Assembly: GCA_900541965.1 (NCBI GenBank)
Contig: UQLN01000009.1
Span: 39,244 to 103,243 of the forward strand
Direction: 5' to 3'
Source: an uncultured Parabacteroides sp.
GTDB taxonomy: Bacteria; Bacteroidota; Bacteroidia; Bacteroidales; Tannerellaceae
Length of the DNA stretch: 64,000 bases
How positions within the stretch are numbered: the stretch's first letter is position 1; each line of letters starts with the position of its first letter. This document shows positions 53,160 to 61,471 of this stretch, one piece after another. Position numbers and translations under genes: made by a program. Below the pieces are notes generated by a model that saw only the letters and a list, made by a program, of their open reading frames with translations, searched no databases and had not been told where the DNA came from.

Positions 53160-53260
53160 TCGACCTCCCGCCTGACGGCGTGTCAACCGAGTGATTGACA
53201 CAGCTTCAACCTCCCGCTTGACGATGCCTCAACCGCCCGGTTGACAGTGTTTCAAGCGGG
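53160..53260. repeat. 23-bp tandem array of palindromic units (4.4 copies)
   Basis: Units start at 53160, 53183, 53206 and 53229, with a partial unit at 53252-53260. Consensus is TCAACCnCCCGnTTGAC plus six variable bases. In every unit TCAA (TCGA in unit 1) faces TTGA (CTGA in unit 1) across eight bases; unit 4 (TCAACCGCCCGGTTGA) is close to a perfect palindrome. The units differ from each other at several bases, so this is not a recent slippage product. Confidence 0.85.
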
Positions 53261-53330
53261 ATACTGATTTTCTGCCCGGAGCCAAAACTAAATCTTGAGG
53301 GAATTAACCCGTACGGAACGAATATTGTTG

Positions 53331-53338
53331 TACTTTTG
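53331..53338 (+). promoter_or_regulatory. -7 promoter box for the M16 peptidase
   Basis: TACTTTTG, 24 bases before the start codon, matches TAnnTTTG. Confidence 0.65.
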
Positions 53339-53362
53339 TGCCTCAATTAATTAAAGCTGATA

Positions 53363-54583
53363 ATGGATTATTGCTCATATACCTTGCCGAATGGTTTGCG
53401 CCTGGTGCACCTGCCTTCCGATTCTCCCGTTTCTTATTGTGGTTTTGCCGTAAATGCCGGTACACGGGATGAGGAAGCTCACGAGTTCGGGCTGGCGCAT
53501 TTCGTGGAGCATATGCTATTCAAAGGAACCGAAAAACGGAAGTCGTGGCATATCCTGAACTGCATGGAAAATGTAGGAGGGGAGCTGAACGCCTACACGA
53601 CCAAGGAAGAAACCTTCGTCTATTCCATCTTTATGGAGGAACACTACAACCGTGCCTTCGAACTGATGGCGGACCTGATGTTCCATTCCCGCTTTCCCGA
53701 ACAGGGGATAGAAAAAGAGGTGGATGTGATACTGGATGAAATAAATTCGTACGACGACAGCCCTTCCGAACTGATATTCGACGAGTTTGAAAACCTGCTG
53801 TTCGACGGGCATGCACTGGGACATAATATCCTGGGCGACGAAAAATCCCTGCTGAGCTTTACTTCCGCTGCCGGACTGTCGTTTATGAACCGTTTCTACG
53901 TACCCGAAAATATGGTGTTCTTCTCGATGGGACGCATCGGCTTCAAAAAAGTGGTACGGATGGCGGAGAAGTATCTCGGCGACATCACCTTGCCGCTTGC
54001 CGCCCGCAACCGGGTTGCCCCGCCGGTGATACCCTCCAAAGTCCATAAAGAGCATAAAGATACCCATCAGGCACACGTGCTGATAGGGGGAAGGGCCTAC
54101 AGCATGCACGACGAAAAGCGCCTGCCGCTCTTCCTGCTGAACAATATCCTGGGCGGACCGGGTATGAACAACCGCCTGAATGTGTCGCTGCGCGAGAAAA
54201 ACGGGTTGGTATACAACGTGGAATCCAATGTGACTTCTTATACCGACACCGGGCTGGCAAGCATCTATTTCGGGACCGACCCGAAGAACCGCGAAAAGGC
54301 GGCACGACTGGTCCATAAGGAACTGGCACGGTTTCGCGACGTGAAACTGTCCACCAGCCAACTGGCTGTGGCTAAAAAGCAGGTAATCGGCCAATTAGGT
54401 GTATCGGGCGACAACAACGAGGGGCTGTTCCTCGGATTGGGAAAAAGCTTCCTGCACTACAACCGCTACGATACACTCCCGGAGGTATTCAAGAAAGTGG
54501 AGAAACTGACGGCCGGCGAAATCCTCGAAGTTGCCAACGAGGTATTTGCACCGGAACGCCTGTTTACCTTGATTTACGAATAA
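53363..54583 (+). CDS. M16-family zinc metallopeptidase
   Basis: A 406-residue inverzincin peptidase (pitrilysin/insulinase family). The inverted zinc motif HFVEH is at residues 46-50, with the distal Glu in EKEVDVILDEI near 120-130. The second half-domain (about 190-400) has the R/Y-containing region needed to close the active site (NVSLREKNGLVYNVESNV). The length is that of single-chain bacterial processing-peptidase-like enzymes. No signal peptide is seen. Its own promoter lies between the palindromic array and the start. It ends 5 bases from the convergent dehydrogenase gene. Confidence 0.93.
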   Translation: MDYCSYTLPNGLRLVHLPSDSPVSYCGFAVNAGTRDEEAHEFGLAHFVEHMLFKGTEKRKSWHILNCMENVGGELNAYTTKEETFVYSIFMEEHYNRAFELMADLMFHSRFPEQGIEKEVDVILDEINSYDDSPSELIFDEFENLLFDGHALGHNILGDEKSLLSFTSAAGLSFMNRFYVPENMVFFSMGRIGFKKVVRMAEKYLGDITLPLAARNRVAPPVIPSKVHKEHKDTHQAHVLIGGRAYSMHDEKRLPLFLLNNILGGPGMNNRLNVSLREKNGLVYNVESNVTSYTDTGLASIYFGTDPKNREKAARLVHKELARFRDVKLSTSQLAVAKKQVIGQLGVSGDNNEGLFLGLGKSFLHYNRYDTLPEVFKKVEKLTAGEILEVANEVFAPERLFTLIYE

Positions 54584-54588
54584 TCGCT

Positions 54589-57363
54589 CTATTCGCACCG
54601 GGTAGCTTTCTCTACCAGATATACGATCGATTTATACGAGATACCGCTGTTCATGGTAAGCCCTATTTCGCAGGTGCGGCTGTTGCTGTAGCCTTCGGTG
54701 GCGCCTTCGAGCCCGGAAGGGAGTCTGCGAAGCGCCGAGGCGTTGAGTTCGGGGTAGAAGAAACCCCGGTCGCCCGCCCATCCGCAACAGGTCACTTCCA
54801 TAGGCGTTACTACTTTTTCGGCACAGCGGGATGCCACTTCAGAGAGTTTTTCGGAGATACCCATTTTGGTCGTACTGCATGTGCTGTGCACGGCTACCGT
54901 AAGTGGCAGTTTGGTAAATACCAGCTTGTCGAGCAGGAAGTCGTGGATAAACTCTACCGGCTCGTACAGGTGCAGGGATTTGTTTAAAGTCTCGCGCATA
55001 TGGAGCAGGCAGGGGCTCATGTCGCAAAGTACGGGGATTCGCCCGTTGTCGGAAACGGCAAGCAGCGCCGCTTCCAGTTCCTTTTCCTTCTCTGCCGCCT
55101 GACTGCGGAAACCTTTGCTGCTGAATGCCATGCCGCAACAGAAGCGCGAGAGGTCGTCCGGATACAGGATGGCATATCCGGCACGGTGGAGCAGTTCTAT
55201 CGTCTTTTCCGTTACGCTTGCTTTTTCCCGATAGTCTGCCGAAGGTCCCATGGTACGGGTGATGCAGGAGGGGAAGTAAACCACGGTTGGCTGACCGGCT
55301 TCCGGTCGGTCGGAGCGGTATTTCTTCTGCCTGTTGCCCGAAGGCGTGTAGCGTGTCCATAACGGGAATTTGTGCCCGCTCAGTTTGAACAGGCTCCGGG
55401 TGACAAACTCCATAAACGGGTATCCCGTCAGTTTGGCTATGCCGTGGGGCACACCGAGCAACCGGCGGACCGTGTGGGTCGTTTTGGAGAAGTTACGGAC
55501 GATATAAGACGCTATCTTGTCGGCACGTTCACTGTTCTCCTGCCAGCGGAGTTCTTTTATCAGCAAGCCTGTATTGATGCCTACGGGGCATGTGGTGCCA
55601 CATAGGCCGTCTGTTGCACAGGTTTCGTTGCCGCTGTATTGGAAACCTTCCTTTATCTCGGCGTAACGCAGTGCAAACGTATCTTTCCATGCCGCCAGGT
55701 TGGAAAGTTCCCGGTAAGCCACGATACGCTGGCGGGGCGTGAGGGTGAGGTTGCGCGAGGGGCACTGTATTTCACAGAAACCGCATTCGATACATTTGTC
55801 GATAAGCTCGTTGGCTATCGGGATTTCTTTCAGGTTACGGATAAAGATTAGCGGGTTGTTGTTGATGATAACCCCCGGGTTCAGGATATGCCACGGGTCG
55901 AACAGTTGCTTGATGTCTTTCATCATCCCATAAATCTCCTCTCCCCATTCCTGACAGACAAAGGGGGCCATGTTGCGCCCGGTTCCGTGTTCCGCTTTCA
56001 GGCTTCCGTCGTGGCGCAGTACGGTGTCTACCAGTTCTTCCATGAATGCGGCATAGTTGTCGACCCCTTCCGGATGGTTGATATCCGGGAAGACCGTGAA
56101 ATGGACATTCCCGTCGAGCAGGTGTCCCCACATAACGGCATCCGGATACTGGTAGCGTACCAGCAGGTCCCGTATATCGGTCAGTGCCTCTCCTAATATC
56201 TCGCCCCGGAAAGCGATGTCCTCGATAATGGAAACCGTGCCTTTCGGACGTCCGGCGGCGGCAGAGGTGAACAGCCCGCTGCGTACCCGCCAGTAGGTGG
56301 CATACAGTTTGGGGTCTGTGGTGAACGATACCGGATAGAGGGTCGGGATGCCTGAAAGAAGCTTTTCTATTTCATCGCATTGCTTTTGGAGGAGTTCCTT
56401 ATCGTCGGCCGAGGTGTCTATCAGGAGGGCTACGGCTTCGTCCGGCAGTGTTTTCAGGACTTCCGGCATACCCGGTTCGTTCTCTACGGCGCGAAGGGCG
56501 TTCCGGTCCATCAGCTCGGCAGCGGAAACACTGCATTTGCGGAGGGGCAGGATGGCCCGGCTGGCTTCCCGTACGGACGGGTAGTAAATCATGGCAGTAG
56601 CCTTGTACTTCAAATCTGGTACGGTTTCGAAGGTGACTTCGGAAATAAATCCGAGGGTACCTTCCGAACCAATCATCAGATGCATGATTATATCTACCGG
56701 GTCTTCAAAATCGATAAGCGAGTTCACACCGTATCCGCAGGTGTTCTTTAATTCGTATTTATGGCGGATGCGGGTGGCGATGGCCGGATTGTCCGGTGCT
56801 TTTTTCCGGAGCGCTTTGATACCTTCCACCAGTGTCCAATGGGTCTCGGTAAAGATTTTTCTGTTTTCGGGAGAGGCGGTGTTCAGCAAGAATCCGTCGG
56901 CCAGTATGATGCGCATGCTTCGGATGGTATGATAGGAATTATACGTGATGCCGTAACTGGAACCGCTTGCGTTGTTGGAAACTATGCCACCGATGCGTGC
57001 CGATTTGATGGAGGCGGGGCTCGGACCTATCTTTCTGCCGTAACGTTTCAATAGGAGGTTGGCATGTTCTCCTGTGATGCTACAGGGGAATGTAGCCAGT
57101 TTGCCGTCGGGGGAGATGGATGATTTGCCGAAATCAGGTCCTATCTCTACCAGGACGGAGTCGGTGATGGTCTGCCCGGATAGGGAAGTCCCTCCGCCCT
57201 TAAATGTCAGCGGTTTGTGTGCCGCTCTGCACTCGGATAGGATTTGGCGGATACTTTCTTCGTCATTTACCACTTCAACCCGTTCCGGAACCAGCCTGTA
57301 GAGGCTGGCATCGGTACCTTTGGCCAGTCGCGTCAATAGATCTGTGTAAGTTTTCCTTTTCAT
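54589..57363 (-). CDS. FAD-linked oxidase/Fe-S dehydrogenase fusion (D-lactate dehydrogenase type)
   Basis: A 924-residue fusion. FAD-binding_4 domain at about residues 35-215 (LTFKGGGTSLSGQTITDSVLV), FAD-oxidase C domain to about 470 (HLLDGNVHFTVFPD, AEHGTGRN), then two 4Fe-4S motifs (CIECGFCEIQCPSRN near 540; CATDGLCGTTCPVG near 595) and two cysteine-rich CCG segments (FCCGMAFSSKGF; CCGWAGDRGFFYP). This GlcD-GlpC-type layout oxidises 2-hydroxy acids such as D-lactate and passes electrons to the membrane pool. It starts 32 bases after the AGCS symporter gene, so they form an operon. Confidence 0.93.
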   Translation of the reverse strand: MKRKTYTDLLTRLAKGTDASLYRLVPERVEVVNDEESIRQILSECRAAHKPLTFKGGGTSLSGQTITDSVLVEIGPDFGKSSISPDGKLATFPCSITGEHANLLLKRYGRKIGPSPASIKSARIGGIVSNNASGSSYGITYNSYHTIRSMRIILADGFLLNTASPENRKIFTETHWTLVEGIKALRKKAPDNPAIATRIRHKYELKNTCGYGVNSLIDFEDPVDIIMHLMIGSEGTLGFISEVTFETVPDLKYKATAMIYYPSVREASRAILPLRKCSVSAAELMDRNALRAVENEPGMPEVLKTLPDEAVALLIDTSADDKELLQKQCDEIEKLLSGIPTLYPVSFTTDPKLYATYWRVRSGLFTSAAAGRPKGTVSIIEDIAFRGEILGEALTDIRDLLVRYQYPDAVMWGHLLDGNVHFTVFPDINHPEGVDNYAAFMEELVDTVLRHDGSLKAEHGTGRNMAPFVCQEWGEEIYGMMKDIKQLFDPWHILNPGVIINNNPLIFIRNLKEIPIANELIDKCIECGFCEIQCPSRNLTLTPRQRIVAYRELSNLAAWKDTFALRYAEIKEGFQYSGNETCATDGLCGTTCPVGINTGLLIKELRWQENSERADKIASYIVRNFSKTTHTVRRLLGVPHGIAKLTGYPFMEFVTRSLFKLSGHKFPLWTRYTPSGNRQKKYRSDRPEAGQPTVVYFPSCITRTMGPSADYREKASVTEKTIELLHRAGYAILYPDDLSRFCCGMAFSSKGFRSQAAEKEKELEAALLAVSDNGRIPVLCDMSPCLLHMRETLNKSLHLYEPVEFIHDFLLDKLVFTKLPLTVAVHSTCSTTKMGISEKLSEVASRCAEKVVTPMEVTCCGWAGDRGFFYPELNASALRRLPSGLEGATEGYSNSRTCEIGLTMNSGISYKSIVYLVEKATRCE

Positions 57364-57395
57364 AAATAGCTTGTGTATTTGTCGTTATCTCTTAT

Positions 57396-58793
57396 TTACC
57401 AACATTCGGCATACTCTTTTAGTTCAGGTATGCGGTCTTTTGTATATACCGGGCTTTTGATACCTGCTTTTTTCTGTTGCCGGTAGTCTTTCAGCAGCAG
57501 CAATGCCTGCCGGCTGAGGAGCGTAATGGCAGTCAGGTTGCAGGCTGTCATCAGTGCCATGGATATATCCGCCAGGTTCCATACCAGTTCGAGGCTGGCT
57601 ATGGCGCCGAAGAAAACCATATAACCTACCATGAAGCGGTAAATGTATAAAACATATTTGTTGCTTGTGATATATTTTATATTTGTTTCACCGTAATATG
57701 AATTACCCAGCATGCAGGCGAAGGCAAAGAGCAGGATGGCTATGGCGACAAAGTCCCCGCCGAAGCTGCCTATTTCGTTTGTCAGTGCTGTTTGGGTCAG
57801 CTCGATTCCACTGATAGAACCGTCTATCGGGGCGCCGCTGAACAATATCATGAAAGCCGTACAGCTACAGATAACAAGGGTGTCTGTAAATACGCCCAAC
57901 GACTGGATTAAGCCTTGTTTCACCGGATGGGATACCGTGGCGGTTGCCGCTGCATTCGGTGCCGAACCCATACCTGCCTCGTTGCTGAACAGCCCGCGTC
58001 TGATACCTAATGCTAATGCGGCACCTACCGAACCGGCAAAAGCCTGCTCCCAACCGAAAGCGCAGCCTACAATCAGCTTGATAACGGCAGGTAGTTCGGT
58101 TATATTGAATAGTACGATGCCGAAAGCCAGCACGATATAAATAGTTGCCATAATCGGAACCACTACACTGGTTACTTTGGCAATACGCTGGATACCCCCG
58201 AAAATGACGAGCACCACTAAAGCAGCCAGAATAATCCCCACGACTTCATGTTCATGGTCGAATGAATTGTTTAAAGCGGCACAAATCGTATTGCTTTGTA
58301 CGGAATTAAATGCAAACCCGTAATTAAATGTAATCAGCACGGCAAACAGGACCCCCATCTTTCTGGAGCGTAATCCCTTCTTCATATAATAAGCGGGACC
58401 CCCGTAGAAGGCTTCGTTGCCTCTTTTCTTATACAACTGTGCCAAGGTGGATTCGACAAAAGCACTCGAAGCGCCGAGCAGGGCGATTACCCACATCCAG
58501 AAAATGGCTCCCGGGCCACCGATAGCGATTGCCGTAGCAACACCTGCCAGATTTCCGGTCCCGATACGGCTTGCCAGTGATATGGCAAAAGCCTGGAAGG
58601 ATGAAATGTGTTTCTCCCCCTTTTTCTTGCCTGCCGAGTCGCCAAGAAGGCGGACCATTTCTCCGACCATCCGGAACTGTACGAACTTTGTTTTGATTGT
58701 AAACCAGACTGCACATCCTAAAAGGACAATAATTAATACGTATGTCCAAATGATATCATTGGCCATCGTAATCCATTGATTCAAAGTTTCCAT
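57396..58793 (-). CDS. Alanine/glycine:cation symporter (AGCS family)
   Basis: A 465-residue inner-membrane sodium-coupled amino-acid importer. About 10-11 hydrophobic helices; the AGCS signatures are clear: SFQAFAISLASRIGTGNLAGVATAIAIGGPGAIFWMW near residues 64-100, GGPAYYMKKGL near 130, and FSNEAGMGSAPNAAATATV near 270-288. Co-transcribed with the FAD/Fe-S dehydrogenase that follows by 32 bases. A -7 box lies about 42 bases upstream of the start. Confidence 0.95.
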   Translation of the reverse strand: METLNQWITMANDIIWTYVLIIVLLGCAVWFTIKTKFVQFRMVGEMVRLLGDSAGKKKGEKHISSFQAFAISLASRIGTGNLAGVATAIAIGGPGAIFWMWVIALLGASSAFVESTLAQLYKKRGNEAFYGGPAYYMKKGLRSRKMGVLFAVLITFNYGFAFNSVQSNTICAALNNSFDHEHEVVGIILAALVVLVIFGGIQRIAKVTSVVVPIMATIYIVLAFGIVLFNITELPAVIKLIVGCAFGWEQAFAGSVGAALALGIRRGLFSNEAGMGSAPNAAATATVSHPVKQGLIQSLGVFTDTLVICSCTAFMILFSGAPIDGSISGIELTQTALTNEIGSFGGDFVAIAILLFAFACMLGNSYYGETNIKYITSNKYVLYIYRFMVGYMVFFGAIASLELVWNLADISMALMTACNLTAITLLSRQALLLLKDYRQQKKAGIKSPVYTKDRIPELKEYAECW

Positions 58794-58834
58794 TGGTATG
58801 ATAGATAATTAAAGGTTATAAAATGAGATACTGA

Positions 58835-58842
58835 CAAAAGTA
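58835..58842 (-). promoter_or_regulatory. -7 promoter box for the AGCS symporter operon
   Basis: CAAAAGTA reads TACTTTTG on the minus strand, about 42 bases before the start codon. Confidence 0.6.
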
Positions 58843-58935
58843 TCAAATAATGAGGCTGTTGAATGTATAATCTGTTTAAATAATCAAATAAAGTATTACG
58901 ATTAAGATATTTTTGGATTTATCTGTCGAATCTCC

Positions 58936-59700
58936 CTATGGATTGCCTTGAGGGGGATTCGTACCGTCTTCCGGATGTGTAGCCGGCATATTCTTCTGGT
59001 TGAAAAAGGCAACCTTTTTCTTGTTGGCTGTTTCGACAAGGCTGGTGACGTAGACCGTAAAGATGGGGAACATCATCATTCCCAATGCTGCAAGGAGTAC
59101 GGACAGTATCCGTCCGGTAGGGGTTACGGCATACACATTCGAGCCGACGGTCGTTACATCCATAAATGCCCACCAGAGGGCGTCTGTATAATTGGTGACT
59201 TCGGGGTTTACCTTATGTTCGAGTACAAAGAATATGAGGCTGGAAAAATAGACTGTAGCCAGTAGCATCGTAAGGTACGACACGAACAGTCCGGATGCCT
59301 TATTCGTAGTGAGCCACCCGACCACGATGGCAAGCGCATATCCGCTTCGTATAAGCGGGATGAAACGGAGGAAATAATACACCTCCGGCGAGAAGTTGAA
59401 GTGATAATGATTTATAATGTTAAGATAAGGAATGGATACCAGCAGGAAGATAAAGTGTGTCTGCAGGAAATATATTTTATGTTTTGATAAGAAAAACTCT
59501 AATACGAAAACGGCAATAAAGAACATACATATCCAGAACTGGGTCTTCAGATACGATGTCTGGGTGATAAACGGGATGTTCTTGAATGTATCGATGGATA
59601 TATCGACAATCAGGAAGATGGAAAGCAACAGGATCATCACGTGTAACACACCATAAATCCCTTTCCTCTTATAATAAAAGTCGGAGAATGCTGTTTTCAT
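58936..59700 (-). CDS. Potassium-channel-like protein with altered selectivity filter
   Basis: A 254-residue inner-membrane protein with a voltage-gated-channel-like layout: about four hydrophobic segments, then a pore helix, filter and last helix (ALWWAFMDVTTVGSNVYAVTPTGR, about residues 178-201, and LLAALGMMMFPIFTVYVTS). The filter reads TTVGSNV where canonical channels have TTVGYGD, so the signature Tyr-Gly and following Asp are replaced. The C-terminus is short and basic-polar. It is divergent from the GadC-like antiporter; in Bacteroides an acid-resistance cluster combines gadC with a potassium channel, but gadB and glutaminase are not in this window. Confidence 0.85.
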   Translation of the reverse strand: MKTAFSDFYYKRKGIYGVLHVMILLLSIFLIVDISIDTFKNIPFITQTSYLKTQFWICMFFIAVFVLEFFLSKHKIYFLQTHFIFLLVSIPYLNIINHYHFNFSPEVYYFLRFIPLIRSGYALAIVVGWLTTNKASGLFVSYLTMLLATVYFSSLIFFVLEHKVNPEVTNYTDALWWAFMDVTTVGSNVYAVTPTGRILSVLLAALGMMMFPIFTVYVTSLVETANKKKVAFFNQKNMPATHPEDGTNPPQGNP

Positions 59701-59896
59701 TATTTTATGTTTAAGAATTTAGATAAAATGCGTTTTACGGGAAGAAACAACGGAAAGCCGGATTTTGTTTTTAACACTACTTTGTTAATTAACCTTGTTT
59801 GACACCCTATTGACAAACTAAGACAATAAGTAGTTGTTATACTGACATATCAAAGCAAAACTAAACGAACCAAATTTAAATTTAAACGTAAAACGC

Positions 59897-61396
59897 ATGG
59901 CAAATGTTGGAAAAGCAGTAAAACTTGGAGTTTTTACTCTTGCAATTATGAACGTCACGGCAGTAGTATCCCTGAGGGGACTGCCGGCAGAGGCTGTCTA
60001 CGGATTGAGTTCAGCCTTTTACTATTTGTTTGCAGCACTGGTATTCCTGATCCCGACCTCACTGGTTGCGGCGGAGCTGGCTGCAATGTTTCAGGACAAA
60101 CAAGGTGGTGTGTTCCGCTGGGTAGGTGAAGCATACGGTAAGAAATGGGGATTCCTGGCAATCTGGCTACAATGGATCGAAAGTACGATCTGGTATCCTA
60201 CGGTATTAACATTCGGTGCGGTTTCCATCGCTTTTATCGGTATGGACCATCCGGAAGATATGGTTCTCGCTTCAAACAAGTTCTATACTCTGGCAATCGT
60301 GTTGATTATTTACTGGCTGGCTACTTTCATCTCACTGAAAGGTTTGAGCTGGGTTGGTAAAGTGGCAAAAATTGGTGGTTTGGTCGGTACGATTATCCCG
60401 GCTGCCTTGCTGATTATTTTAGGTATTGTATATCTGGCGATGGGGGGACATTCCAATATGGATTTCCACAGTAACTTCTTCCCCGACTTTACGAAGTTCG
60501 ATAACCTGGTGCTTGCTTCCAGTATCTTCCTGTTCTATGCAGGTATGGAAATGGGCGGTATCCACGTAAAGGATGTGAACAATCCTTCGGTTAACTATCC
60601 GAAAGCCGTATTTATCGGCGCTTTGATAACAGTTATTATTTTCGTATTGGGTACATTCTCTCTGGGTGTTATTATTCCGGAAAAGGACATAAACCTGACG
60701 CAGAGTCTGCTGGTCGGGTTTGACAATTACTTCAAATTTATCCATGCTTCCTGGCTGTCGCCGATTATCGCAATCGCATTGGCATTCGGTGTGCTGGCAG
60801 GTGTGTTGACATGGGTTGCCGGTCCGTCAAAAGGTATCTTTGCCGTAGGTAGAGCCGGTTATCTTCCTCCTTTCTTCCAGAAAACGAATAAACTGGGTGT
60901 GCAGAAAAATATCTTGCTTATACAGGGTTGTGCCGTTACTTTCCTGAGCTTGTTGTTCGTGGTAATGCCTTCCGTACAGAGTTTCTACCAGATTCTGTCG
61001 CAGTTGACGGTTATTCTTTATCTGATTATGTATATGCTGATGTTCTCCGGAGCAATCGTATTGCGTTACAGAATGAAGAAAGCCGGACGTCCGTTCCGTA
61101 TCGGAAAACATGGCAACGGATTGATGTGGTTTATCGGTGGTCTTGGTTTCTGTGGTGCTTTACTGGCATTCACGTTAAGCTTTATCCCGCCTGCACAGAT
61201 TTCTACAGGTAACAATACGGTATGGTTTGCCGTACTGATTATCGGTGCTATCGTTGTTGTTGCCGCACCGTTTATTATCTACGCTTCAAAGAAAGCTTCA
61301 TGGGTAGACCCGACAACTCAGTTCGAACCGTTCCACTGGGAAGAACAGAATAATACGACAAATACAGCTAATACAGTTAAGAATACGCAAGCATAA
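59897..61396 (+). CDS. APC-family amino-acid antiporter (GadC-like)
   Basis: A 499-residue inner-membrane transporter with about 12 hydrophobic helices, in the glutamate:GABA antiporter group of the APC superfamily. The start is typical (FTLAIMNVTAVVSLRGLPAEAVYGLSSAFYYL), as are GGVFRWVGEAYGKKWGFLAIWLQW near 73-97 and the soluble C-terminal tail after about 475, which in E. coli GadC acts as a pH-gated plug. A channel gene diverges upstream (196-base gap). Exchange of glutamate and GABA is inferred from the family. Confidence 0.88.
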   Translation: MANVGKAVKLGVFTLAIMNVTAVVSLRGLPAEAVYGLSSAFYYLFAALVFLIPTSLVAAELAAMFQDKQGGVFRWVGEAYGKKWGFLAIWLQWIESTIWYPTVLTFGAVSIAFIGMDHPEDMVLASNKFYTLAIVLIIYWLATFISLKGLSWVGKVAKIGGLVGTIIPAALLIILGIVYLAMGGHSNMDFHSNFFPDFTKFDNLVLASSIFLFYAGMEMGGIHVKDVNNPSVNYPKAVFIGALITVIIFVLGTFSLGVIIPEKDINLTQSLLVGFDNYFKFIHASWLSPIIAIALAFGVLAGVLTWVAGPSKGIFAVGRAGYLPPFFQKTNKLGVQKNILLIQGCAVTFLSLLFVVMPSVQSFYQILSQLTVILYLIMYMLMFSGAIVLRYRMKKAGRPFRIGKHGNGLMWFIGGLGFCGALLAFTLSFIPPAQISTGNNTVWFAVLIIGAIVVVAAPFIIYASKKASWVDPTTQFEPFHWEEQNNTTNTANTVKNTQA

Positions 61397-61430
61397 GCGT
61401 ATGCTTTGTATACATAAATGTCCTTATCGA

Positions 61431-61471
61431 CAAAGGGCGCACGTCATCGGGATGTGCGCCCTTTGTTTTTT
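61431..61471 (+). terminator. Terminator of the GadC-like gene (also at the end of the convergent susD)
   Basis: CAAAGGGCGCAC (61431-61442) pairs perfectly with GTGCGCCCTTTG (61454-61465), followed by T6. Confidence 0.9.

Noticed and set aside
53160..53260. CRISPR array
   Set aside because: The repeat period is 23 bp with no spacer of independent sequence, units are diverged, and no cas gene is near; it is a tandem palindromic array.
53516..54394. 292-residue open frame opposite the M16 peptidase gene
   Set aside because: Long antisense frame caused by the GC-rich codon use of the peptidase gene, which has full catalytic motifs; no independent evidence.
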